Shown here in pieces: positions 32,514 through 41,514 of a stretch of 45,002 nucleotides of DNA. Under the pieces are notes generated by a model. It was not told where the DNA came from. It worked only from the letters and a program-made list of their open reading frames with translations, and ran no database searches. The first letter of the stretch is position 1. Each line of letters begins with the position of its first letter. Source of the stretch: Gemmatimonadota bacterium. Its GTDB lineage: Bacteria > Gemmatimonadota > Gemmatimonadetes > Longimicrobiales > Gaopeijiaceae. Made by a program: the position numbers and the translations under genes. The stretch lies in NCBI GenBank assembly GCA_028873845.1, contig JAPPNO010000024.1, positions 1 to 45,002 of the forward strand, read 5' to 3'.

Positions 32514-33173
32514 ATGACGCTCCGCATCAACGACATCGCCCCCGACTTCGACGCCGAGACCACCGAAGGCCGCATCAGCTTCCACGACTGGATCGGCGAC
32601 GGCTGGGCGATCCTCTTCTCCCACCCCAAGGACTTCACCCCCGTCTGCACCACCGAGCTCGGCACCATGGCCGGCCTTGCCGGTGAATTCGCGAAGCGCA
32701 ACTGCAAGGTGCTGGGGATCAGCGTGGACGGGGTCAGCGACCACAAGGAATGGTCCCGGGATATCGAACGCTCACAGGGCCATGCGCTCAACTACCCGCT
32801 GGTGGGCGATCCCACGCTCGCGGTCGTGAAGCGCTACGACATGCTCCCGGCCGGCGCCGGCGACACCAGCGAGGGCCGCACCCCGATGGACAACGCCACC
32901 GCCCGTTCGGTCTTCGTGATCGGTCCGGACAAGCGGATCAAGGCGACGCTGACCTACCCGATGAGCACCGGCCGCAACTTCGCCGAGATCCTGCGCCTGC
33001 TCGACTCGGTCCAGCTGACGGCGAAGGAGCAGGTCGCCACCCCGGCCAACTGGGAGCGGGGGGACGACGTGATCATCCTGCCGGCCGTGTCGGACCAGGA
33101 CGCGAAGGAGAAGTACCCGGAGGGCTGGGAGCAGCCGCTGCCGTACATGCGGATCGTCCCGCAGCCGGAGTAG
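32514..33173 (+). CDS. 1-Cys peroxiredoxin (Prx6 type)
   Basis: 219 residues, ATG with GAGG six bases upstream. It reduces hydrogen peroxide and organic peroxides. The active-site motif HPKDFTPVCTTELG places the peroxidatic Cys at 45 with Pro38 and Thr42; the partner Arg is in NATARSVFVIG. A long C-terminal extension (ATPANWERGDDVIILPAVSD to YMRIVPQPE) is diagnostic of the Prx6 subfamily, which uses one catalytic Cys; a second Cys (64) is not at the resolving position. It stands alone: the 153 bases upstream hold no gene. Confidence 0.94.
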   Translation: MTLRINDIAPDFDAETTEGRISFHDWIGDGWAILFSHPKDFTPVCTTELGTMAGLAGEFAKRNCKVLGISVDGVSDHKEWSRDIERSQGHALNYPLVGDPTLAVVKRYDMLPAGAGDTSEGRTPMDNATARSVFVIGPDKRIKATLTYPMSTGRNFAEILRLLDSVQLTAKEQVATPANWERGDDVIILPAVSDQDAKEKYPEGWEQPLPYMRIVPQPE

Positions 33174-33206
33174 GCGCCTTCGTACACGCGCCCGCTGGGC
33201 GCAGCC

Positions 33207-35583
33207 CTACGGAATCAGCCTCCGCGCCCGCGGCCGCACCAGGAACAGCCCCTCGCGCCGGCTCGACAGCAGCACCGTCCCGCTCTCGAAGTAGGGATAG
33301 ACGCTCCACGTGCCGTCGAACCCCGCCTCGTCGGCGCTCCACGGAGTCGTGTCGAAGTACCCGAGCTCGACGGGGTTTTCCGGATCGCTGATGTCGAGCA
33401 CGCGCAGCCCGGCCCGGTTGTTCGACATGTAGAGCCGGTCGCCCTTCACATACAGGTTGTGGTCCGTGACCTTCGTGGGGCTGAAGTACTCCTTGATCAG
33501 GACCGGGTCGTCCAGGTCCGCCAGGTCCCAGATCAGGGTGCGCGTGGCCTCCACCAGACCGGCAAGTTCGTCCGTCTCGTCATTCGAGTAGAAGTAGCGG
33601 TGGTCCTCGGTGAGCCAGCCCTGGTGAGCGTACGAAACGTTGGGATAGGCGGCCTTGGCGACCGCGATGGGGTTGTCCTTGTCGGTCACGTCCGCCACCG
33701 ACAGCGCATTCTCGTTCGAGTTGACACAGATCTCGCGGCCCCGGTAGTCCTCGTCGGGTCCGTGATAGATGACGCACTGCGTGTCATGGGAGTTGCCCGT
33801 GTTGGACCGTCCCGTGTTTTCATGCGCGAAGCACCCCGCGAAGACCGGATTGAGGGGGTCGTTGATATCCACGATGTGCGAGCCGCCGCCGCAGGTCTCG
33901 CCGCCGCCCGAAGACCCGACCAGGTAGGCGAAACCCGTATTCTCGTTGATGGCCACGTTGTGTGAGGAGGCGATCCCGGTATACATCGCCGTCGCCTCGA
34001 ACTCCCGTGGCTCGGTCACGTCGCGGAGCCCGGTGAGGTCGAAGACCTGCATGCCGTGTTCGCCGGCCCCGTCGGCAACGATGAAGGCGTGGTCCTTGAA
34101 GACCTTGATGTCGCGCCAAGTGCTGGGCGGGCTCCCATCGGTCCTGGCCAGGTTGCCCAGGTAGCGGGGGTTGTAGGCGTCCGTCACGTCGACGAACGAT
34201 GTCCCATCCATCCGGCCGACCAGCGCGTACTCCCGCCCGCTCTGCGGGTCGGTCCAGCCCCAGAATGTCGTTGAGGCGCGCGCCTCTGGCGGCCCCGATT
34301 TCCTCGCGCGGCAGGAACGAGAGCAGGTCGACGTGGTCGCAGTCGTAGTCGGCGGCCTCACCGTCGTCGCAGGCGATTTCGCCTCCGGTGATGGCTGGGA
34401 GGGGCGCGTGCTCGGCGACGAGCCGACCCGATCGCACCCATTCACCCGACTCGTTGGAATACACGAGAACCGCTCCCATGCCGAAGTCGGCGGACGGGTC
34501 GGCCGCGAGCGCGAGCTGCCCCGAGAGGGACAGCGTCGTCCTTGCGGGGGTTCCGTCCTCGTTGTACAGGGGTGAGGCGCCTGCGGACATCCACCCTCCC
34601 GCGTAGCGGCGGTACGCGAAGAACCTCAGGGCGCCGCCGACCAGCAAGGTTTCGCCGTCGGCTGCCAGCGTCTGTCCGAATCCCGCGCTCGTCTCCTCAT
34701 CGGGGGCCTCCAGCGTCCCGGCCGACTGCCAGGTCCCGTCGACTTTTTCGTAGCGGTGGACGACCCCCCCGCGCATCTGCCCGACAAGGATCTCGCCCCC
34801 TCCGACGGCGACGGAGGACCCGAAGAACGAGCGCGATCCGGTCCCGTCCGGGGGTGTGAGAACCGCGGTCGACTCCCACTGCCCGCCATCGTCCGGTCGC
34901 TCGTAGAGCTGAACGGCATCTTGGCCGGGATTGCCGATGGCCAGGAGATTGCCCGCGAGTGCGACCGGGGTGGTGGCGATCGGACCCGGTGATCGTGGCA
35001 CGATGAACTCTCCGGTCTGTGACACGTCCATCGCCTCGGCGCCGACACGGTACATGTGCATTGCCATACCGCCCACCCGCCCCGCCATGGTGACCATGAG
35101 GTCGGATCGGTAACCCGCCAATGGATCGGCGACTCCTGCGCCGTGGCTGACACCGAAGGGCCACTCCTCGACCGCTTTCCCGCTCCCGATCTCCTGCAGA
35201 CGATAGGCGTAAACCATCCCCCCACCCATGCCGTCGGCTCCGATCCAGACGAAGTCACCCGCGTGCGCCAGTGACTTGCCGAAGCGGTCGCCGGTGCTCG
35301 ACCTGTCACTTCTCAGCGCGGCCACCCGGGTCCACTCCTCGCCGTCGCGCGCGAAGACCCATACGGTACCGGGCTCCCGTTCGTGGGCCGCTTCGCCGAC
35401 GAGAATGTAGTCGCCTGCGATCAAGACGGCGCCGCCGAAGGCCTGGGAGGCGGCAGGAGTGGGCATGGCCGCGGACACCGAAGCCGCGACGACGACGGCG
35501 GTTACCGCGAAAACAGGCACCAGTCGGGTGGACCGGCTGCGATTGACGGAACAGGCGTCCGCCAGGAGTTCGAACAAGCGCAC
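33207..35583 (-). pseudogene. choice-of-anchor-B/LVIVD-type secreted protein, frameshifted
   Basis: The open frame from a GTG at 35583 (GGAGG seven bases upstream; signal peptide ending AASQA) covers about 440 residues: a propeller-like domain with FG-GAP-type repeats and the start of the choice-of-anchor-B domain (CDHVDLLSFLPREEIGAA, RLNDILG). At about 34257-34263 the frame is lost, and the remaining 351 residues (WGWTDPQSGREYALVGRMDG to LVRPRARRLIP) continue in the +1 frame. The paralogue at 36997-38262 reads straight through the same place (LNDVWGWTDPRTGGEY), so this is one gene of about 791 residues broken by a single extra base, possibly one G in a run of four. It may be a true mutation or a sequence error. 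Confidence 0.85.
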
Positions 35584-35655
35584 GGCGAGATCCTCCGCTC
35601 GGCAAGTGGGAAAGGGTTCGGTAATCTATGCCGCTTGTGGACCACGGTCGATGGG

Positions 35656-36948
35656 CTACCGAACCCCCGCCGGCAACCGCCTCACGACCACCTCCGGCAC
35701 GTCCAGCTCGTTGATCTCCAGGTAGGCGGCCAGGCCGTCCGGTCCGAAGGCCACGGGCATCACCGCGCTCGGCAGGGTGCCGATGTACGCGCCGTCGGGC
35801 GTCAGGATGTCGATCGGAGCGGACCTGCGTGGCCGCGGCCTGTCCTGTGAGGGAGCGAAGGTCCCCGACAGCATCGTTTCGAAATCCAGATCGGGGAATC
35901 CCCCGGCGGGGACGCGTCCCACCCAGATGTTCCCCTCCCAGGTGGTCTCGAGCGCCTCGATGAGCGGGATGTCCCCGGTGAACCTCGCCTCGCCGATGCG
36001 CGAGATCAGGTTGTCGATGCCGCCGACGTTCGCGGCCACCCCTTCCCCCTTGGCGGCCGCCTCCCTGAAGCCGCCCTGAAGGTACTTCGTGTATTCGTCC
36101 AGGCGCCGGTCGGTCCAGGTACGCGGTGCCAGGCGGCGAACCAGGATGCGGGTCACTTCCGGGGTCGGCCCCGTGATCCGGATGGCGTAGTCCCGCGAAT
36201 GCGAGATGGCCACGGCTCCGCCCGGTAGCGGCCCGAACAGGAACTGCGTCTGGAAGCCCGCCTCGTCATCCCTGCTCATGACGGCACTGACGGTGTCCTC
36301 CCTGCTGTCCTCTTCGCCGAGGTGCAGGCGCAGGACCTGCAGGGGACCGTCGACGATCCTGATCGCCCCCTCTCTGGTTACGGAATCGATCTGCACTTCC
36401 CACACCCGGGTGACGCGCAGGATCAGATCTCCCGACCAGCGGTCCGCCATGCGCAGCCGGGGATTCCTGGCCGGTGTCTCCGCGGGGGTGCGGTTGTGGT
36501 TCGGTCCGACGCCCGGATACCGCACCATGCGCTCGAAACTCCCGCCCGGAGCGAACACATGATAGGCGAAGTGTCCGTTGTCGGGCACCACGGTGCGGCC
36601 GTCGGGGAGCGCGAAGGCCTCGGTCGCGTCGCGGAACTCTCCCGGACCCTCGCCTTTCCGGCCGAAGCGCCTGACCAGGGTCCCCCGCGGATCGACGACG
36701 ATCACTTCCAGTTCGTCTCCCGACAGGTCGGCGACGTGGAGGTTCCCGTTCGCGTCGAAGCCCAGGGAGGTGACCGTGGTCAGCAGTTCCCAGTCGGAGC
36801 CGCCGCCGACCCGGTAGACCTCGGGGAAGTCGGCGTCCAGAAGCCTGTCTTCGACCGGCAGTTCGACGATCTGCTGTGCGTGTGCGGGCCCGGCGATCAC
36901 CAGGGCGATCGCGATCCGGGCCGGAATGCGGGAAGGGGACAGGCTCAT
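35656..36948 (-). CDS. secreted 6-bladed beta-propeller protein
   Basis: 430 residues from the ATG at 36948, which puts a signal peptide ([18 protein letters not shown]) right at the N-terminus; a GTG at 36987, ten bases after the upstream stop, would add 13 residues. Neither has a good Shine-Dalgarno. The propeller signature [18 protein letters not shown] appears at about 85-105, preceded by [19 protein letters not shown], an NHL-like blade. Further blades are visible as GxxxVVPD and [13 protein letters not shown]. It lies between two choice-of-anchor-B paralogues on the same strand, probably in one operon. Same family as the lipoprotein at 252-1388; function unknown. Confidence 0.82.
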   Translation of the reverse strand: MSLSPSRIPARIAIALVIAGPAHAQQIVELPVEDRLLDADFPEVYRVGGGSDWELLTTVTSLGFDANGNLHVADLSGDELEVIVVDPRGTLVRRFGRKGEGPGEFRDATEAFALPDGRTVVPDNGHFAYHVFAPGGSFERMVRYPGVGPNHNRTPAETPARNPRLRMADRWSGDLILRVTRVWEVQIDSVTREGAIRIVDGPLQVLRLHLGEEDSREDTVSAVMSRDDEAGFQTQFLFGPLPGGAVAISHSRDYAIRITGPTPEVTRILVRRLAPRTWTDRRLDEYTKYLQGGFREAAAKGEGVAANVGGIDNLISRIGEARFTGDIPLIEALETTWEGNIWVGRVPAGGFPDLDFETMLSGTFAPSQDRPRPRRSAPIDILTPDGAYIGTLPSAVMPVAFGPDGLAAYLEINELDVPEVVVRRLPAGVR

Positions 36949-36996
36949 TCGGAAGAGTACACGCTGCGCCCACCGCGCCGCCAGCACCTCCGCGAG

Positions 36997-38262
36997 TTAA
37001 CGGGGCCGGACGACGAACAGCCCCCCGCTCCGGCTGGACACCAGCAAGCTGCCGCTCTCGAAGAACGGATAGACGCTCCACGCGCCCACGAACCGTGTCT
37101 TGTCCGCTCCCGGGGAAGTCGTGTCGAAATAGCCCGCTTCGACGGGGTTCTCGGGGTCGCCGATGTCCAGCACGCGCAGGCCGGCCCGCTTGTCGGTGAT
37201 GTAGAGCCGGTCACCGCGCACATGGAGGTTGTGTTCGGGACCGCCGGCGGGCGCGAAGTACTCCTTGACAAGGAGGGGATCGTCCAGATCCGAGACGTCC
37301 CAGATCAGTGTCCGCTGGCGCTCCTCCGTTGCCGTCATCTCGTCCATCTCGTCGGTGGAGTAGAAGTGCCGGTGATCCTCGGTGAGCCAGCCCTGGTGGG
37401 CGTAGCCGATGCGAGGATACTGGGCGGTCGCAATGGGATCGGGGTTCTGCTTGTGGGTGAGGTCCGCAATGGAAATGGCGGTCTCGTTCGCGCTCAGGCA
37501 GATTTCGCGGCCCCGGTAGGCTTCGTCAGGGCCATGATAGACGACGCACTGGGCGTCATGGGTGGTCCCCGTGAGCTGGCGGCCCGTGCCGGGATGCGCA
37601 AAACAGCCGGCGAACACCGGATCCAGCGGTTCGCCGATGTCCACGATGTGCGCGCCCCCGCCGCACGTCTCCCCACCCGACGAACCCAGCAGGTAGGCGA
37701 ACCCGGTTTCGGCGTTGATCGCCACGTTGATCGAGGCATCGACACCGTTGTAGACAGCGGAGGGCGTGAAGTCACGGGGTTCGGTCACACCTTCGAGCTG
37801 CCGCAGGTCGAACACCTGCATTCCATGCCGTCCCGCGCCGCCGGCTACGATGAATGCGTGGTTCTTGAAGACCTTCACGTCGCGCCAGATGGTGATCCGA
37901 CTGCCGGGGGTGGCGGCCAGGCTCCCAAGGTAGCGGGGCAGGTGGGGTTCGGTGACGTCGACGAAGGCGACCCCGTCCATGCGCCCGACCAGTGCGTATT
38001 CCCCGCCGGTCCGCGGATCCGTCCACCCCCAGACGTCGTTGAGCAGGATGCTGTCGGCCGCACCCAGTTCCCGTCGCGACAGGTGGGAGAGGAGGTCGAC
38101 GCGGTCGCACGCGTAGCCGTCGGCGGTTCCGTTCTGGCAGGGGGTCACGTGAACGGGTTCCTGAGCCGTGCCGGGTGCCGGGAGGATGAGGAGCAGGATG
38201 GGGGCGGAAAGCGCGGATGGTCGGAGGAGCCGGAACTGCGGGTTGCACTTCGATTCTTCCAT
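36997..38262 (-). CDS. choice-of-anchor-B/LVIVD-type secreted protein
   Basis: 421 residues from the ATG at 38262; the signal peptide (ALSAPILLLILPAPGTA) then leads into CDRVDLLSHLSRRELGA. This is the core domain alone, lacking the propeller extension of the paralogue at 33207-35583. Shared conserved blocks include VWGWTDP, EYALVGRMDG, CVVYHGPDEAYRGREIC, YAHQGWLTEDHRHFYSTDE, RTLIWDVSDLDDP, HNLHVRGDRLY and RAGLRVLDIGDPENPVE (the LVIVD repeat), with many His and Asp residues that could bind metal. One difference: the SSHNVAIN of the paralogue is ASINVAIN here, losing a His. Envelope location is likely; function is not established. Confidence 0.85.
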   Translation of the reverse strand: MEESKCNPQFRLLRPSALSAPILLLILPAPGTAQEPVHVTPCQNGTADGYACDRVDLLSHLSRRELGAADSILLNDVWGWTDPRTGGEYALVGRMDGVAFVDVTEPHLPRYLGSLAATPGSRITIWRDVKVFKNHAFIVAGGAGRHGMQVFDLRQLEGVTEPRDFTPSAVYNGVDASINVAINAETGFAYLLGSSGGETCGGGAHIVDIGEPLDPVFAGCFAHPGTGRQLTGTTHDAQCVVYHGPDEAYRGREICLSANETAISIADLTHKQNPDPIATAQYPRIGYAHQGWLTEDHRHFYSTDEMDEMTATEERQRTLIWDVSDLDDPLLVKEYFAPAGGPEHNLHVRGDRLYITDKRAGLRVLDIGDPENPVEAGYFDTTSPGADKTRFVGAWSVYPFFESGSLLVSSRSGGLFVVRPR

Positions 38263-38654
38263 CGTTATAAGGCCCCGTGGCGTCTCTGCGACGGCAGGAC
38301 GGCCGCCTGTCTTCCGGTGACGGCCTATCGACAGCGTTCGGCACATCCTAATCCGCTGGTCCCCCGCACGCCACCAATCCGTCGTGTCCGAAGGCTCCCC
38401 GGATCCGCGTTCCTGCTAGTGGCAATGTCACACCTCACACGTCGGATATAGGCGCTTGACGCGTGCGTCGTCCGTGGTGAATCGCCAGTCGGACTCGGCT
38501 CGGGATTCGGTCTCTGGCCGCCTGCCAGGCGGAAGTCAACGCTCTGCCGCAGCGGAATCACCCAGCCGACGCGCTGGCACGGTCTAATGGCACCCGCCGC
38601 ACCGTCTCGTGCGAGACGCCGCACCTGACGCCGGCACGAATCCCGCCGGTGGCC

Positions 38655-38706
38655 TGTCCCATTCCGACATGCTCGCGTCCCGGGTTTTGCCGCGGCGGCG
38701 GGTGGG
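38655..38706 (+). repeat. left inverted repeat flanking the HNH fragment
   Basis: 38655-38706 aligns without gaps to the reverse complement of 39167-39218 at 41 of 52 positions, including a perfect 21-bp inner core (38686-38706 against 39167-39187, TTTGCCGCGGCGGCGGGTGG plus one base). The outer part repeats (T/C)GTCCC and CATGC. Arranged like terminal inverted repeats of a 564-bp element. Confidence 0.8.
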
Positions 38707-38789
38707 CGCCGGATCACGCCATCGCCTCTAGCGCCTCGAGTTCCAGCGACAGCGGGACCGCCGAGTCGACGAAGCGGGGGGCGCCGTTG

Positions 38790-38993
38790 GAGAGGCGGTT
38801 TGGGGGGCGGGGGCGGGGGCTCCGGCAGTTTCCGGATGACCTCCGGCAACGGGGGCGAGCCTCCGAGCACGGCACCCTCGCGCGTGAAGAATGCGGCCTT
38901 GCCGTCACCATGCGCGTCCCCCCCCTCGTGGACCAGGCGGTGGTGCCGGCGGCAGAGCAGGATCGTGTTGGCCAGGCTCGTCTCGCCGCCATC
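38790..38993 (-). pseudogene. HNH endonuclease (DUF222-type) C-terminal remnant
   Basis: On the minus strand about 68 residues run DGGETSLANTILLCRRHH, then RLVHEGG and a short tail FFTREGAVLGG. This matches the end of HNH nuclease domains of the DUF222 family, where the first His-rich half (typically HHxxxWxDGG) should precede it. Here that half is missing and replaced by repeat sequence, so the fragment lacks the catalytic HH pair. Downstream the reading frame becomes Pro/Arg-rich. It is a decayed gene enclosed by inverted repeats. Confidence 0.75.
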
Positions 38994-38995
38994 CG

Positions 38996-39115
38996 CCGAT
39001 TTGGGACGCTCACGCTCGCTTGGGACAGCGAACCAGCGAATCGGGACACTCACGCCCGGAGAGGCCCGGGGATCCGCGAATCGGGACACTCATGCCCGCA
39101 GGGGACTGCCGCCAG
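38996..39115. repeat. 40-bp-period repeat, three copies
   Basis: GGGAC(A/G)CTCA(C/T)GC starts at 39003, 39043 and 39083, exactly 40 bases apart. Copies two and three share GCGAATCGGGACACTCA, starting at 39036 and 39076. It begins where the HNH fragment loses its homology. Looser relatives (GGGACG, GGGACA) occur at 39192 and 39213 and, inverted, at 38655-38682. Confidence 0.8.
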
Positions 39116-39166
39116 CCGGCGATTGTGGAACCGCGATGCCGGGGAGGACCGGACCGGAGTCGGTCC

Positions 39167-39218
39167 CCCACCCGCCGCCGCGGCAAATCCAGGGACAGCC
39201 GCATGCTCGATTGGGACG
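39167..39218 (-). repeat. right inverted repeat flanking the HNH fragment
   Basis: Partner of 38655-38706 (41 of 52 positions match in inverted orientation). Its inner 21 bases, 39167-39187, are a perfect match. Confidence 0.8.
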
Positions 39219-39336
39219 CGTCGGCTCGATTGACTCCGCTCCCTGCGTGGCGTCATGTCAGTCGAGCACCCGCTCCATCCCCGCCGCGAAGTCGGCACTG
39301 CGCCGCGGCGGGATCACCCTCACGTGTGACATGACA

Positions 39337-41514
39337 CTAGTTCCCGAAGAGTTCCTTGAGCGCCAGACCCATCCGCAACCGCCGCTCGATCGTGCTTTGC
39401 CACCCCCCCGGACGGGCGTCGAAGAGGTTGTCCACGCCCGCGCTCGCCTCCACCCCACCCCCGACCCCCCACGCGACCCGCACATCGATCGCCGTCAACC
39501 GCTCCTGCCTCCCGGCCTCCTCCCTCCCCCCGCCGCGCCCCATGCTCACGATCGGGGCGCTCCCGGTCAGGTTCTCCGTCACATCGAAACGCAGCCCGGA
39601 TCCCCCGGCGATCCATGACACCCTGGCGTGCGCGGTGTGCCTGGCGCGGCGGTCCAACGGCGAATCGGAGGGAGTCGCCCTTGCATCCAGCCAGGCGTAG
39701 CCCGTGCTGAAGCGGATGCTCCCGAAACCCGCGCGCATACGGAGTTCAAAGCCCTGCGTCACCGCCTCGGCGACGTTTCGCGGCGAATAGATGAGCAATC
39801 CGCTCGGCGTGTTCCCGACAAACCCCGGCTCGATGAGGTCCTCGATCCGGTTCGCGAACACTTCGGCCTCGAAATGAAGACTCGAGCGCGGGCTCCACTC
39901 GACGCCGCCGGACGCGTTCCACGAACGTTCGGCTTCGAGCTCCGGGTAGCCCTGCAGCACGTACCCTCCGCCCAGATTGACGAACTGCCATGCCAATTCC
40001 TTGAACGAGGGGGCGCGGAACCCGCGTGCAACCGACGCACGCACTCGAAGCCGCGTCCCTACCGCGTGGGTCAGTCCGACGGCCGGCGCCACGTTGGTCC
40101 CCCAGCGGCTGTTCCACGTCAGCCGGGCACCGCCGCTCAGCACGGTGGCACCCAGCCGCCAGGCGTCCTGTGCGAAGGCGGCCAGTTGGCGGTCCGCCAC
40201 CCGCTCCTCGATGAGCTTGTCGGGCGAACGGATGGCGCGATGGGCGCCCTCGACCCCCACATCCAGATGATGCCCGCCCGCTTCGGCGGAGTAGGTACTG
40301 CCGGCCCGCCAGATCCTCTCCCACTGGGCGGCGTCCCGGCCCCCGGCGATCGGCGCGTCGCCGCGGGCGCTGCGGTACAGGTGCTCGTATTCCTGCACGA
40401 AGACGCTCCCTGTCCACGTCCCCGGGCCCGTCCGCCGCCGACCCTCCAGCCAGCCGGAGTATCCTTCGTTGTCGTTGAAGCCGGAGAAGTCTCCGCCCAC
40501 CGGCCAGCGCTGCCGCTCGCGCAGCCAGGAGAAATCCGCGCGCACATCCCAGCGGTCGCCCGCGTCCAGGTCGATTCGGGATTTCAGATCCCACACGCGG
40601 GCCAGCGGATTCGCGCTCGCTGCGTCCGCCCCTGCAACCCGGTCTTCCTGGCGCCAGCTTCCGGTAACCCGGTATCGCAGGCGTCCGCCGCCGCCGCTCG
40701 CCGTGGTTTCGGCTCCGAGGCGGCCCGCGGTGCCCGACACGGCGTGCGCGTCCACGCGAAACCCCTCGGCGGGGGCACGCGTGATCAGGTTGACGACGCC
40801 TCCCAGCGCATCCGATCCGTAGAGCGACGACAGAGGCCCCTTGACCACCTCCACCCGCTCCACGCCGGCCAGCGACACGCGGCTCAGGTCGCGGTTCTCG
40901 AGCAGCGTGCCGGCAGCGGGCCTTCCATCGATGAGCATCAGGACGCGTGCGCCGCCGATCCCCCGTATCATCAGGCTGGATCCCACCGGCGTCGCCCCGG
41001 TCACCTGCAGACCCGGCACCTGATCGAGGAGGCGATCCGCCGCGGCCGCCCCGGCCACCGCGATCTCCTCCGCCTCGATCGCCTCGAAGGGTATCGCCAG
41101 CTCCGCGCGCCGCCGCCCGCCCACCCCCGCCGTCACCACGACCTCGTCCAGCGCGAGCGGGTCGGGCGCCAATCCGATCCGCCATCCGGCCGCCACCACC
41201 TCTCCCCACTCCACCGTGCGGGTTCGGTAGCCCAGGGCCCGCACCTCGACCGCGCCACCGGGACCCCACGAGTCCGGGACCGAAAACGCCCCGTCCGTGT
41301 CCGTCACGACAGCGGCGCGGCCCCGTGACCCCGACACCCGCCCGGAAACGACATTCCCCCCGTCGACCCACCGCACCGCCGCCCCCGCGACCGCCCGGCC
41401 CGACTCCCGGTCGTGGACCAGGCCCTGTTTCTGCGCGGCCACGGACGACGGCCCCGGTGCCGCCGCCGCGAAGATGGCGGCCAGCAGCACCGGGACCCGC
41501 GCGCGCGTCCTCAT
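39337..41514 (-). CDS. TonB-dependent receptor, probable haem/metal-tetrapyrrole transporter
   Basis: 725 residues from the ATG at 41514, which overlaps the stop of the HmuY-like gene (ATGA). A signal peptide ending SSVAA precedes a short carboxypeptidase-regulatory-like domain (about 25-115: ESGRAVAGAAVRWVDGG to VEVRALGYRTRTV), then LALDEVVVTAG (TonB box region), the plug with SSLMIRGIGGARVLMLIDGR and VERVEVVKGPLSSLYGSDALGGVVNLIT, and a BtuB/HmuR-like barrel (GFRAPSFKELAW at the NPNL-like position; the chain ends LFGN instead of an aromatic). With the HmuY-like and CbiX-like lipoproteins upstream it probably imports haem or a related tetrapyrrole. The ligand is inferred from neighbours. Confidence 0.9.
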   Translation of the reverse strand: MRTRARVPVLLAAIFAAAAPGPSSVAAQKQGLVHDRESGRAVAGAAVRWVDGGNVVSGRVSGSRGRAAVVTDTDGAFSVPDSWGPGGAVEVRALGYRTRTVEWGEVVAAGWRIGLAPDPLALDEVVVTAGVGGRRRAELAIPFEAIEAEEIAVAGAAAADRLLDQVPGLQVTGATPVGSSLMIRGIGGARVLMLIDGRPAAGTLLENRDLSRVSLAGVERVEVVKGPLSSLYGSDALGGVVNLITRAPAEGFRVDAHAVSGTAGRLGAETTASGGGGRLRYRVTGSWRQEDRVAGADAASANPLARVWDLKSRIDLDAGDRWDVRADFSWLRERQRWPVGGDFSGFNDNEGYSGWLEGRRRTGPGTWTGSVFVQEYEHLYRSARGDAPIAGGRDAAQWERIWRAGSTYSAEAGGHHLDVGVEGAHRAIRSPDKLIEERVADRQLAAFAQDAWRLGATVLSGGARLTWNSRWGTNVAPAVGLTHAVGTRLRVRASVARGFRAPSFKELAWQFVNLGGGYVLQGYPELEAERSWNASGGVEWSPRSSLHFEAEVFANRIEDLIEPGFVGNTPSGLLIYSPRNVAEAVTQGFELRMRAGFGSIRFSTGYAWLDARATPSDSPLDRRARHTAHARVSWIAGGSGLRFDVTENLTGSAPIVSMGRGGGREEAGRQERLTAIDVRVAWGVGGGVEASAGVDNLFDARPGGWQSTIERRLRMGLALKELFGN

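Larger units (their letters stand above)
38263..39336. other. gene-poor mosaic region with repeats
   Basis: No intact gene can be supported in these roughly 1,070 bases. They contain an HNH endonuclease fragment (38790-38993), a pair of 52-bp inverted repeats (38655-38706 and 39167-39218), a 40-bp-period repeat (38996-39115), and more G(G/C)GACA/TGTCCC-type motifs. Short palindromic GTGTGACATGACAC lies at 39324-39337, just at the end of the TonB receptor gene. The left 390 bases (38263-38654) show nothing I can name beyond the probable promoter area of the gene starting at 38262. Confidence 0.7.

Noticed and set aside
38325-39089. 254-codon minus frame as a whole HNH protein
   Set aside because: Only codons around 33-80 resemble HNH; the N-terminal part is repeat sequence and the rest is Pro/Arg-rich, so I call only the remnant.
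38996-39115. CRISPR array
   Set aside because: The 40-bp period has three diverging copies with no unique spacers between conserved repeats and no cas gene nearby.
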